Source: Baia soyae
GTDB lineage: Bacteria > Bacillota > Bacilli > Thermoactinomycetales > Thermoactinomycetaceae
Direction of reading: 5' to 3'
DNA length: 64,000 bases
NCBI RefSeq assembly: GCF_004341445.1
Contig: NZ_SLXV01000012.1
Location: 1 to 64,000, forward strand
Shown: positions 56,534 through 63,974 of the stretch, piece by piece
Layout of the letters: every line of letters begins with the position of its first letter
Position numbering within the stretch: position 1 is the stretch's first letter
Notes under the pieces: model-generated
Databases searched by the model: none
What the model was told of the DNA's origin: nothing
Seen by the model: only the letters and a program-made list of their open reading frames with translations
Position numbers and translations under genes: made by a program

Positions 56534-57320
56534 GATGTATGCAGAGATCATCCGAATCCGATTTCTGATGATGTTAGCGTACCGTGTGAACTATTACAGC
56601 GGTATTTTAATTTATAGCTTAAACATTGGAGCCTATTATTTTTTGTGGACGGCTATTTATGGTGGGCAAGGGAGTATAAATGGTTTCACAGCTCTACAAA
56701 TGGCTACCTATATCGCGATTTCGTGGATGTCGCGTGCGTTTTATTTTAATAACGTCGACCGTGAAATTGCGACCGAGATTCGGGATGGTACGGTAGCGAT
56801 TCAATTTATCAGGCCGTATAACTATTTGATGGTAAAGGTGTTCCAATCGTTTGGTGAGGGTATCTTCCGTCTGGTTTTATTTAGTGTTCCAGGGATGTTT
56901 TTAGTATCGCTTATCTTCCCTATCCAGCTACCAGGCTTCGGCTGGATTTGGTTAAAGTTTGCGCTTAGCTTATTCTTGGGCTTTGTGATCAATATACAAA
57001 TTAACATCTTGGTAGGAATTCTTGCCTTCTTTGTATTAAATAATCAAGGAATGCTATGGGCGAAGCGGATGATTGTTGATTTGCTTTCTGGTCTTACGAT
57101 TCCGATTGCCTTCTTCCCAATCTGGGCGCAGTGGGTTCTAAAAGCATTGCCGTTTCAAGCGATTAGTTACCTTCCGAGCGTGGTGATCGTGAAAGACTTG
57201 AGTGGATCCGCATTTTGGGGAGCGGTGGGCATTCAAGCTATGTGGTGCGTGCTCTTATTAATTCCGATTCAGATGATTTGGAACAAAGCGAGACATACTC
57301 TCGTTGTACAGGGTGGTTGA
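56526..57320 (+). CDS. ABC-2 permease, DUF990-type, first subunit
   Basis: 264 residues from TTG at 56526 behind AGGAGGGG; it overlaps the ATPase gene by 8 bases. Six hydrophobic segments are seen. AEIIRIRFLMMLAYRVNYY and the conserved DGTVAIQFIRPYNYLMVKV (near residue 88) place it in the ABC-2 family of the DUF990 kind. It would pair with the next gene as a heterodimeric export channel. Confidence 0.88.
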   Translation: MIRMYAEIIRIRFLMMLAYRVNYYSGILIYSLNIGAYYFLWTAIYGGQGSINGFTALQMATYIAISWMSRAFYFNNVDREIATEIRDGTVAIQFIRPYNYLMVKVFQSFGEGIFRLVLFSVPGMFLVSLIFPIQLPGFGWIWLKFALSLFLGFVINIQINILVGILAFFVLNNQGMLWAKRMIVDLLSGLTIPIAFFPIWAQWVLKALPFQAISYLPSVVIVKDLSGSAFWGAVGIQAMWCVLLLIPIQMIWNKARHTLVVQGG

Positions 57321-57322
57321 TT

Positions 57323-58108
57323 ATGGTTCAATTTCAGCTTTTATGGGAGTATTTTAAGCAATATATGAAAGCAAGATTAGAATATCGTTGGGACTTCATA
57401 TCCCAATTTTTCACGGATTTGATGTCTCAAGCGATTAACCTCGTCTTTATATTAGTTGTATTTGGACATACGCAACACTTGGGCGGCTGGAGCCGTTACG
57501 AGGTTATTTTTATCTATGGATATTTCCTAATCCCGTGGGCGGTCTTTACCTCGTTCTTTAACTTATGGGGATTTAATGATAAATACATCATCCGTGGAGA
57601 GCTAGACCGAGTTTTGACCAGACCTGTCCATAGTTTGGTCCAAGTCATCATGGAGTCTATGGCACCTGAATCCTTAATGGGCGTGCTGACGGGCAGCATT
57701 GTCATGGGCTGGGCGGTGTGGCATCTACCACTCGATTGGGCTTGGTACGATCCGCTTCTCTTTATCATGTTTGTATTAGGTGGAGTGGCTGTCTATGCAG
57801 GTATCTATGTAGCGCTGACCAGTATTAGTCTCTATTCGGACTCGAAGTCTGATATCCAGCCGATTGTGTATAACATCGGGACCTACGGACGCTATCCAGT
57901 TAATATTTACTCGAAAATCATCCAGTTTGTGTTGACGTGGATATTGCCCTTTGCCTTTGTCGGGTTTTATCCGGCCAGTTATCTGTTAGGCAATGGAGAT
58001 TGGAAGGTCTACGCCATGTTAACTCCTGTGATAGGAGCCGTTTTCTTCTCATTAGGACTTTATAGTTGGAATCGTGGAATTGAGAATTACAAAGGTGCTG
58101 GTAGCTAA
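57323..58108 (+). CDS. ABC-2 permease, DUF990-type, second subunit
   Basis: 261 residues from the ATG at 57323, behind AGGGTGG; the longer frame from 57215 lies inside the previous gene. Six hydrophobic segments. RGELDRVLTRPVHSLVQV (near residue 92) is the equivalent of the RPYNYLM region in its partner. It starts 3 bases after the first permease stops, so the three genes are one operon. It converges on a minus-strand GerPC-like gene with a 4-base overlap. Confidence 0.88.
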   Translation: MVQFQLLWEYFKQYMKARLEYRWDFISQFFTDLMSQAINLVFILVVFGHTQHLGGWSRYEVIFIYGYFLIPWAVFTSFFNLWGFNDKYIIRGELDRVLTRPVHSLVQVIMESMAPESLMGVLTGSIVMGWAVWHLPLDWAWYDPLLFIMFVLGGVAVYAGIYVALTSISLYSDSKSDIQPIVYNIGTYGRYPVNIYSKIIQFVLTWILPFAFVGFYPASYLLGNGDWKVYAMLTPVIGAVFFSLGLYSWNRGIENYKGAGS

Positions 58109-58428
58109 GCACCTTCTTTTTTATTTGGCGATTTCTCCGTTGTTGTGCTGTTCCGCCCAGGATTGATTTCTAGGTTTGTCCCAAATTTTTCGGTGATCTC
58201 GTCTACAAAACCATTCATGTCTTCTACCATGGCTTGTGAGGCTAAGCCCACATTTAAGGTTCCACTTAACGTTTCCACATGTAATTCCTGTACTTTATAG
58301 GTGATATGTTCAATGGCGATAGGCTTGATCTGATTTACCTGTTCTTGCAATAGACAGTTATCATGTCTGAGGGAATGCATTTCTTGTTCTAATCGTTGAA
58401 TTCTGGTATACATTTCTTCCCAAGTCAT
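58105..58428 (-). CDS. GerPC-like spore germination protein
   Basis: 107 residues, about half of Bacillus GerPC. An N-terminal coiled coil (about 3-33, RIQRLEQEMHSLRHDNCLLQ) is followed by the family core IEHITYKVQELHVETLSGTL then NVGLASQ. GerP proteins help nutrients pass the spore coat. AGGAGTTGGAGA precedes the ATG. The C-terminal 25 residues are low in complexity. It is near two GerP-type small proteins and an Hsp20 gene, together forming a spore-coat group. Confidence 0.8.
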   Translation of the reverse strand: MTWEEMYTRIQRLEQEMHSLRHDNCLLQEQVNQIKPIAIEHITYKVQELHVETLSGTLNVGLASQAMVEDMNGFVDEITEKFGTNLEINPGRNSTTTEKSPNKKEGA

Positions 58429-58569
58429 TTCTCCAACTCCTACTTTCTGCTATGAACTTCTTTCTACAGTTATATGCGCTTGTCTTATGACAACATGCAG
58501 AGAATTTTAGTTTTTAGCCAAGCTTTATTTGAATAGAAGTAGCAGAGAGAGAATAGGGGGGGATCATCC

Positions 58570-58959
58570 TTGAAGACCGAAGATTTTTCCCGCTGGCAGC
58601 AATTAGCCAAACAGTTTTTAGGGGATGAATTTTTTCAAGATATCGTGGGTTCCCAAGGGTCTAAGGCAAGTTCATCGTACCCGGCAGTAGACGTGTACCA
58701 AGGGAAAAATGAAGTGATTGTGCTCGTAAATTTACCCGGAGTAGAAGAAATTCGCATGATTGACCTCAAGGTAGAGGGCGAGCAATTAACGATCAGTGGA
58801 AATGTTGCGGAATCGTATGGGGACCATGAAGTGATTATTTCAGAGCGGAAACAGGGGCCATTTTCGAAGACGGTTTCACTAGGCGCACCTGTGGCTAGGA
58901 AATATAAACAGGCTCGTTATCGTAGAGGTGTGTTAGAACTGCGTTATCCGAAATTATAG
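58570..58959 (+). CDS. Hsp20/alpha-crystallin family protein
   Basis: 129 residues from TTG behind AGGGGGG. The alpha-crystallin domain spans about 38-125: YPAVDVYQGKNEVIVLVNLP, LKVEGEQLTISGNV and a final APVARKYKQARYRRGVLELR corresponding to the A-x-x-x-nGvL signature. There is no C-terminal IXI tail. Bacillus members of this size include spore-coat proteins (CotP type); the GerP genes on both sides support a spore role. Confidence 0.87.
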   Translation: MKTEDFSRWQQLAKQFLGDEFFQDIVGSQGSKASSSYPAVDVYQGKNEVIVLVNLPGVEEIRMIDLKVEGEQLTISGNVAESYGDHEVIISERKQGPFSKTVSLGAPVARKYKQARYRRGVLELRYPKL

Positions 58960-59036
58960 GAATCACGTAAAGGTGTGTCATCGCCTACTCTCCTTTCATA
59001 TGATAAAGAAGCTCATGGAGGGAGGGAGCGATCGGC

Positions 59037-59240
59037 ATGCCAACTATTAATAACATATTTAACATTAAAATAAACAGTGTATCCAGTGCTGCCTCTGTCA
59101 ACTTTGGCAATACCATCAATATTGGCGCAGAAAGCAATAGTAAATCGCTTGGCGGCTCCTCCCCAGTAGGTGATTTTACTCGGAATTTTGACTGTGAAAA
59201 TAACGTCTATATTGATCCGGATATTATCGATCAGGCATAG
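59037..59240 (+). CDS. GerPA/GerPF-like spore germination protein
   Basis: 67 residues. FNIKINSVSSAASVNFGNTI then NIGAESNSKS and SPVGDFTRNFD reproduce the GerPA/GerPF pattern (IKINSISgsgvVxFGDxxxISPKSxSK...GDF). GGAGGGAGGGAG precedes the ATG. These small proteins are deposited in the inner coat and make it permeable to germinants. It starts 77 bases after the Hsp20 gene and ends 11 bases before the next GerP-like gene. Confidence 0.87.
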   Translation: MPTINNIFNIKINSVSSAASVNFGNTINIGAESNSKSLGGSSPVGDFTRNFDCENNVYIDPDIIDQA

Positions 59241-59251
59241 GAGATGAACGG

Positions 59252-59506
59252 ATGGTACATGTAGAGATTCGATACCTTGATATCAAAGCAGTTTCGAACG
59301 CTGGATCGGTGAATATCGGTACGACGCTAAATATCATGGATAAATCTGCAATACCGTCTGTTCCACAGGTTCCAGCTCCTCCCAACGGGGATCAAACTGC
59401 ACCTGTGATTCCACCTGGAGATGTAGCTCCACCTGGGGATATCGCTCCACCTAGAGATGTAGCCCCACCTAGAGATGTAGCCCCGCCAATGGCTCCCAAA
59501 TCGTAA
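59252..59506 (+). CDS. GerPB/GerPD-like spore protein with proline-rich repeat tail
   Basis: 84 residues. The N-terminal half VEIRYLDIKAVSNAGSVNIG then TTLNIMD fits the small GerP proteins of the B/D/E kind. The C-terminal half is unusual: a six-residue repeat of APPRDV/APPGDI type occurs four times, encoded by near-identical 18-base units at about 59417-59488. AGGAG precedes the ATG. It is co-transcribed with the previous gene, and a terminator follows. Confidence 0.78.
   Translation: MVHVEIRYLDIKAVSNAGSVNIGTTLNIMDKSAIPSVPQVPAPPNGDQTAPVIPPGDVAPPGDIAPPRDVAPPRDVAPPMAPKS
59417..59488 (+). repeat. 18-base tandem repeat inside the GerP-like gene
   Basis: Four consecutive units of the form CCACCTRGRGATGTAGCY, differing at one to four positions, encode PP-G/R-D-V/I-A. 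The last two units are almost identical, so the array is probably prone to length change. Confidence 0.75.
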
Positions 59507-59507
59507 G

Positions 59508-59543
59508 AAAAAAATAGCCGAGCTTTGGTAGAGGGCTATTTTT
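59508..59543 (+). terminator. terminator of the GerP-like pair
   Basis: AAAAAATAGCC pairs with GGCTATTTTTTT around GAGCTTTGGTAGA, ending in seven T. Confidence 0.87.
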
Positions 59544-59588
59544 TTGATACAATTAAATCAACCAACCTATGACGTAGGAGTGAAGAAA

Positions 59589-60056
59589 ATGTTGCATGGA
59601 CAAGCCCCTAATTTTACGTTACCTGCTTCAAATGGAGAATTAGTTACATTATCCCAATTCCGTGGGAAAAATGTGATTCTCTATTTCTATCCGAAAGATA
59701 TGACACCCGGTTGTACGACACAGGCGTGCGATTTTCGTGATGCGCACTCGTCGTTTGAAGAAGCAAATACTGTGATTCTAGGGATTAGCCGTGATCCTGT
59801 GGTAAGGCATACAAAGTTTATTGAAAAATATGATCTCCCCTTCCTTCTACTAAGTGATGAAGAGGGCAAGGTATGTGATTTATATGGTGTTTATAAAGAG
59901 AAGAATATGTTTGGAAAAAAAGCGATGGGGATTGAGCGGTCTACCTTTGTTATAAATGAAGAAGGAATGATCGTGAAGGAAGAGCGGAAAGTAAAAGTGA
60001 AGGATCATGTTGGACAAGCACTTGAATTTGTACAACAGAATCTGGAATCTAACTAA
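59589..60056 (+). CDS. bcp: thioredoxin-dependent peroxiredoxin, BCP family
   Basis: 155 residues from the ATG at 59589, behind AGGAG; the upstream ATG at 59544 lies just after the terminator and is not favoured. Peroxidatic Cys42 and resolving Cys47 are in TPGCTTQACDFRD, with APNFTLPASNGELVTLSQFR at the start and the YGVYKEKNMFGKKAMGIERS segment near 100. It reduces hydroperoxides with thioredoxin in the cytoplasm. The perR gene 1.5 kb downstream fits an oxidative-stress neighbourhood. Confidence 0.95.
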   Translation: MLHGQAPNFTLPASNGELVTLSQFRGKNVILYFYPKDMTPGCTTQACDFRDAHSSFEEANTVILGISRDPVVRHTKFIEKYDLPFLLLSDEEGKVCDLYGVYKEKNMFGKKAMGIERSTFVINEEGMIVKEERKVKVKDHVGQALEFVQQNLESN

Positions 60057-60068
60057 GGAGTGAACCCT

Positions 60069-60842
60069 TTGAACGTCAACACTTCTTATGAGTGGCCTGA
60101 TTACTATGACTGGACTTCAAATGGGCTGGATCACGATACGACGTACTATACAGAGCTGGCTAAGGCCTCAAGGGGGCCTGTGTTGGAATTGGGATGTGGA
60201 ACGGGTCGTGTGACAGTTGCCATTGCTAGAGAGGGAATTCCGATCATAGGGCTTGATAACTCCCATGAGATGTTACAACGTGCGGAGCAAAAAGCGCGGT
60301 CGCTCGGAGTATCTTCCCATATCCAATTCATGGAGGGAGAGATGCAGGATTTTGAACTGCCTGATTCCCGCTTCTCTTTAGCTATCATCCCATACCGTTC
60401 TTTTATGCATGTAACCCATGTAGACGAGCAAATCAAAACCTTAGAAAATATATATCGACACCTAACAGATGATGGAGTGCTCGCTTTTAATGTATTTGTG
60501 CCGTTTATGGATCAACTTGTAGAAATGGATGGGAAGAAGCAATTTCGAGGTACTTTCCCGGTTCCAGGGACGGAAGATGAGATCGAGCTATATGACTTTA
60601 CGGAAATCGAGCCGTTTCATCAGCTTGCTCAGATTACGCGATACATGGAACGATTTGATCACAAAGGCAAGTCACTCGAACGAATTCGTACCATGCTAGA
60701 GATCCGGTATTCGTTCCCTACGGAGTTGTTCCATTTGCTGGGGTCTTGCGGGTTTCGGGTTACCCAAACATATGGCACGTTTTATCGAAATCCCTTTTCG
60801 CATCAAAGTGAAGAGCTGATCATCGAAGCACGTAAGGCATAA
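60069..60842 (+). CDS. class I SAM-dependent methyltransferase
   Basis: 257 residues from TTG at 60069, 8 bases after AAGGAG; a GTG at 60060 overlaps that site. Motif I is VLELGCGTGRVTVAIA near residue 38, followed by IIGLDNSHEMLQRAEQK and VLAFNVFVPF. It begins 12 bases after bcp, so it is probably co-transcribed. The fold is clear, but the substrate (small molecule, RNA or protein) cannot be told. Confidence 0.88.
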   Translation: MNVNTSYEWPDYYDWTSNGLDHDTTYYTELAKASRGPVLELGCGTGRVTVAIAREGIPIIGLDNSHEMLQRAEQKARSLGVSSHIQFMEGEMQDFELPDSRFSLAIIPYRSFMHVTHVDEQIKTLENIYRHLTDDGVLAFNVFVPFMDQLVEMDGKKQFRGTFPVPGTEDEIELYDFTEIEPFHQLAQITRYMERFDHKGKSLERIRTMLEIRYSFPTELFHLLGSCGFRVTQTYGTFYRNPFSHQSEELIIEARKA

Positions 60843-60869
60843 ATAGACAGAGAAAGAGGGGAGAACCGG

Positions 60870-61517
60870 ATGAAGCCGAAGCCAAAACGGGTTCCAACGA
60901 AGGAAATTTTAAGCACCTTAGGCTTTATGTATCCAGATGCGCACTGTGAATTAGACTACCGCAACCCGTTTGAGCTGCTAGTCGCCACGATTTTATCTGC
61001 TCAGTCCACAGACCGTCAGGTGAATATCGTAACCAAGTCGTTATTTGAGAAGCATCCAACTCCGTTTGATATAGCGAATCTGACAGCAGATGAATTGGCA
61101 GAAGAGATTAGGATGTTGGGGTTATTTCGCAATAAGAGTAAAAACATCTTGCAAACGTGTCAGATTTTAGTAGAGAAGTACCAAGGAGAAGTTCCGAATG
61201 ATCGTGCCAAATTAGAAGAGCTACCGGGTGTAGGTCGGAAAACAGCAAATGTGGTATTGAGCAATGCATTTGGCGTCCCTGCTCTAGCTGTCGATACGCA
61301 TGTACAACGGGTTGCTAATCGGCTGGCGCTGGCGGATAGTGAAAATGTGTTGGAGACGGAGAGACAGTTAATGCGTAGAGTTCCACGAGCCGAATGGACA
61401 GACACGCATCATCGGATTATCTGGCATGGAAGAAGAGTTTGCAGTGCTCGTAACCCAAAATGTTCCTCTTGTCAGTTGCTTGAATTTTGCTGGTATGGGA
61501 AAAATAGCACCAAGTAG
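60870..61517 (+). CDS. nth: endonuclease III
   Basis: 215 residues, a normal length. Bifunctional glycosylase/AP lyase for oxidised pyrimidines. The helix-hairpin-helix LPGVGRKTANVVLSNAFG holds the catalytic Lys near residue 122, and the catalytic Asp follows in AVDTHVQRVANR. The [4Fe-4S] loop CSARNPKCSSCQLLEFC has exact C-X6-C-X2-C-X5-C spacing. GAGGGGAG precedes the ATG. It is 27 bases after the methyltransferase gene, in the same run. Confidence 0.96.
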   Translation: MKPKPKRVPTKEILSTLGFMYPDAHCELDYRNPFELLVATILSAQSTDRQVNIVTKSLFEKHPTPFDIANLTADELAEEIRMLGLFRNKSKNILQTCQILVEKYQGEVPNDRAKLEELPGVGRKTANVVLSNAFGVPALAVDTHVQRVANRLALADSENVLETERQLMRRVPRAEWTDTHHRIIWHGRRVCSARNPKCSSCQLLEFCWYGKNSTK

Positions 61518-61519
61518 CG

Positions 61520-61565
61520 TTGACAATTTCGTGAAATGAAAATAGACTAATTATAGATATTCTAA
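61520..61565 (+). promoter_or_regulatory. perR promoter with candidate Per box
   Basis: -35 TTGACA (61520-61525), 17 bases, -10 TAGACT (61543-61548). TTATAGATATTCTAA (61551-61565) matches the PerR box TTATAATNATTATAA at 11 of 14 fixed positions and lies at the start of the transcript, so autorepression is likely. Confidence 0.6.
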
Positions 61566-61607
61566 AGTAAGAATCATTTCATTGACAGACATAGCGAGGT
61601 GGGGGAA

Positions 61608-62045
61608 ATGGATAAAAACCGCCTGACAGGTGCTATTGAAACCTTGAAAGAAAGCGGTGTTCGCATGACCCCTCAACGACATGCGATTTTACAATACTTG
61701 CTTTCTTCTATGGAGCACCCAACAGCAGACGAAATTTATAAAGCGTTAGAAGCAAACTTTCCGAATATGAGCGTAGCCACAGTGTACAATAATCTTCGTG
61801 TCTTTAAAGATGCTGGCTTAATTCGTGAACTTACGTACGGGGATGCATCAAGCCGGTTTGATGCAAATGTGGAAGATCATTATCATGTGATCTGCCAGAC
61901 CTGTGGTAAGATTACAGACTTTGATTATGCTCCTATTGATTTAGAAGATCGCGCTGCTGAGGGAACAGGTTATATAGTGGACTCACATCGTTTAGAGTTT
62001 TATGGTACATGTCCAACATGCCAACATTATCGAAAAATCCAATAG
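61608..62045 (+). CDS. perR: peroxide-responsive repressor PerR
   Basis: 145 residues from the ATG at 61608, behind AGGTGGGGG. Residue numbers coincide with B. subtilis PerR: regulatory metal ligands His37, Asp85, His91, His93 and Asp104, and structural zinc Cys96, Cys99, Cys136 and Cys139. The DNA-binding helix is in NMSVATVYNNLRVF. Fe-bound PerR is inactivated when His37 or His91 is oxidised by peroxide. A candidate Per box lies upstream. Asp104 together with the ygzB neighbourhood favours PerR over Fur or Zur. Confidence 0.95.
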   Translation: MDKNRLTGAIETLKESGVRMTPQRHAILQYLLSSMEHPTADEIYKALEANFPNMSVATVYNNLRVFKDAGLIRELTYGDASSRFDANVEDHYHVICQTCGKITDFDYAPIDLEDRAAEGTGYIVDSHRLEFYGTCPTCQHYRKIQ

Positions 62046-62102
62046 GAACAAGCTCTTTCATGCAGGTAGACCCCTAACATGTAAGAAGCTTGTTCTTTTT
62101 TA
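62046..62102 (+). terminator. perR terminator
   Basis: GAACAAGCT (62046-62054) pairs with AGCTTGTTC (62087-62095) across a 32-base loop, then TTTTTT. Confidence 0.7.
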
Positions 62103-63371
62103 TATTTGCTTCTGGATATAGCCTCTAGCTGTCAAGATGACATGAGTCCCTGTGGACAACCATCCATTTTTCATGTTGGATTCATAATCAGGATCAGAGG
62201 ATAATTCCTCCATGCGAATCATTTGGCTTTTTACCAATAGCTCACTATCTGTTGACACCCTCACGTCCACGGAAGGAAGAGGAATAAACATCTTCTCATC
62301 ATCTCCATGGCTTTTTCCGACTGCGATGACTGGACAATCTTCTGTTCCAAAAAGTTCAAAGATCGATCCTTGCAAATGCTCCTCTATCGTTGGAAATGGG
62401 TAGGGTAAAGGTTCTGTAGAAATCAGACACCTTAGATGTTCACCCAGCTTTTTTGGAACTGCGTTTTTAGTAAAACGATCTATTACTGCATTTCGAATCC
62501 TAGAAAGAATGATTTTTTTAAGTGTTGTGGTAGGTGATTCCGTTTGCTGTAAATCTCGTTCCAATTGTTGCAATGATTCAGGTGTCTGTAAACAGATCGT
62601 TGAATAGTTGGTTTCAGTGTGTGGGTACAATCCATTTTTCAAATCTAAGTACGAAATACTGGAACCTGATAGCAAAGGATAGAAATGCCCGACCAAACGT
62701 TCTATGAAACAGGAATACGGCAAGCAAGATAAAAATTGATCTTCTTCTGAAATAGGAAGTAAATAGGATAGAGAATGAACAAGTTGTAGGATATTTCCGT
62801 GGCTGTACGTTAGGGCCCGAATTCGGTCGTCTGCAAATAAATAAATAATGGTGGCAGGGTCTTGCTGTTGAATGGATGGATAGGGTAGATTGTATGCATC
62901 GTTTGAGACGGTTTGTCCTAATTGAACCATAGTATCAAAGGTTACTGCCCCAACCTGAAAGGAACGTCCCGTTAATAAGGCTACATGCTTCATATGGGGA
63001 AGAAGATATTGGATTTCTTCTAGCATACCCGGATTTTCGATGAGAATGGAAGTAATATCGGCATGTTGAATCAATTCAACAATCTGCTCTTTGGACCGTA
63101 ACGGATCGATCGGGACAGAGATGCCCCCTAGGGCTAAGATAGCTAAGTCGCATATGATGGCTCTTGGGTTCGATCTTGCATAGATGGCAACTTTGCTCCC
63201 AGCTTGAATCCCTAATTTTTGTAATCCGTAGGCTACATCATGGATCTGATACCAAAGCTGTTTGTATGTATAAACACGTTCTTTCTCCTGTTTGTGCCAA
63301 CATAATGCGGGATTTTCAGGATGATGTTTTACAATTCTCGATAATAGTTCAATGATGTTGTGAGGTTTCAA
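62100..63371 (-). CDS. degenerate AMP-binding (ANL superfamily) protein, likely pseudoenzyme
   Basis: 423 residues from TTG behind AGGAGGG. The N-terminus is a clear acyl-CoA-synthetase start (VYTYKQLWYQIHDVAYGLQK, GSKVAIYARSNPRAIICDLA). The AMP-binding loop, normally TSGTTGxPKG, reads YLFADDRIRALTYSHGN, without Gly, Ser or Lys. The A5 motif is FGTED. The A7 TGD is replaced by STGTHV in NGWLSTGTHVILTARGY, and the C-terminal domain with the catalytic Lys is absent. The long open frame shows it is maintained. It lies between perR and ygzB. Confidence 0.8.
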   Translation of the reverse strand: MKPHNIIELLSRIVKHHPENPALCWHKQEKERVYTYKQLWYQIHDVAYGLQKLGIQAGSKVAIYARSNPRAIICDLAILALGGISVPIDPLRSKEQIVELIQHADITSILIENPGMLEEIQYLLPHMKHVALLTGRSFQVGAVTFDTMVQLGQTVSNDAYNLPYPSIQQQDPATIIYLFADDRIRALTYSHGNILQLVHSLSYLLPISEEDQFLSCLPYSCFIERLVGHFYPLLSGSSISYLDLKNGLYPHTETNYSTICLQTPESLQQLERDLQQTESPTTTLKKIILSRIRNAVIDRFTKNAVPKKLGEHLRCLISTEPLPYPFPTIEEHLQGSIFELFGTEDCPVIAVGKSHGDDEKMFIPLPSVDVRVSTDSELLVKSQMIRMEELSSDPDYESNMKNGWLSTGTHVILTARGYIQKQI

Positions 63372-63496
63372 TGGTCTATCCCTCCTACAAAATTGAAATT
63401 AAATATGGAATGGTAACTATACTATAGTTTTGAATAAGTCAGAATATGAATGGCGTATAGAGAAAGTGGACCTGGTGTTTGAGAGAATGAAAATAA

Positions 63497-63549
63497 AAAA
63501 GATGTTCTACTTTATTACTGCCTACAAGTAATAAAGTAGAACATCTTTT
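63497..63549. terminator. perfect 21-base-pair terminator between ygzB and the ANL-like gene
   Basis: Arms 63497-63517 and 63529-63549 are exact reverse complements, ending in AAAA and TTTT. The minus-strand ygzB transcript would stop here. Confidence 0.9.
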
Positions 63550-63563
63550 CAAGATAACTTGAT

Positions 63564-63887
63564 TTAATTTACTGTTTTAGGGGGTGCACCTGGTGCATCT
63601 TTTGGATCTAGGGAAAGGATTGCACGACAGTGGCTACATTCATCCCGCTTGCCCAATAGCTTGGTTTGTTTTTTACACTCAGGACACTCTACTGACACGG
63701 ATTGAAGGGATAGCATCCCAATCCAGAAATAGATGCCGACACTTGCACAGACAGTGAGCAATCCGAGGATGAAGAAAACGACCATCCAGCTAGGAATAGC
63801 AAAGCCTATGTACATAATGCCTACGCCTAGAAAAATGAGCAATAACGCGAAAGTGCGTATTTTATTTAGCTTACCGGATAAGAGCAT
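63564..63887 (-). CDS. ygzB: YgzB-like membrane protein with zinc ribbon (DUF2614)
   Basis: 107 residues from the ATG at 63887, which has AGGAGGT nine bases upstream; the ATG at 63923 has none. LNKIRTFALLLIFLGVGIMY and YFWIGMLS match YgzB of B. subtilis, with two transmembrane helices (about 10-30 and 37-58). The zinc-ribbon cysteines CPECKKQT and CSHC follow. ygzB is next to perR in B. subtilis; here it is separated from perR by the ANL-like gene. Function is unknown. Confidence 0.9.
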   Translation of the reverse strand: MLLSGKLNKIRTFALLLIFLGVGIMYIGFAIPSWMVVFFILGLLTVCASVGIYFWIGMLSLQSVSVECPECKKQTKLLGKRDECSHCRAILSLDPKDAPGAPPKTVN

Positions 63888-63974
63888 ATCTATGGTACCT
63901 CCTATAGGGCCTATCTCTTTCATTAGTGTTTACATTGTATCATTTTCGAGACAGAGAAAAAACGAAAAAAGTTA

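Noticed and set aside
57215-57322. 36-codon N-terminal extension of the second ABC-2 permease
   Set aside because: It is read out of frame inside the first permease gene, and the ATG at 57323 has its own ribosome-binding site.
59417-59488. 18-base repeats considered as CRISPR or intergenic repeat
   Set aside because: They are in frame inside a GerP-like gene and encode a regular Pro-rich peptide repeat.
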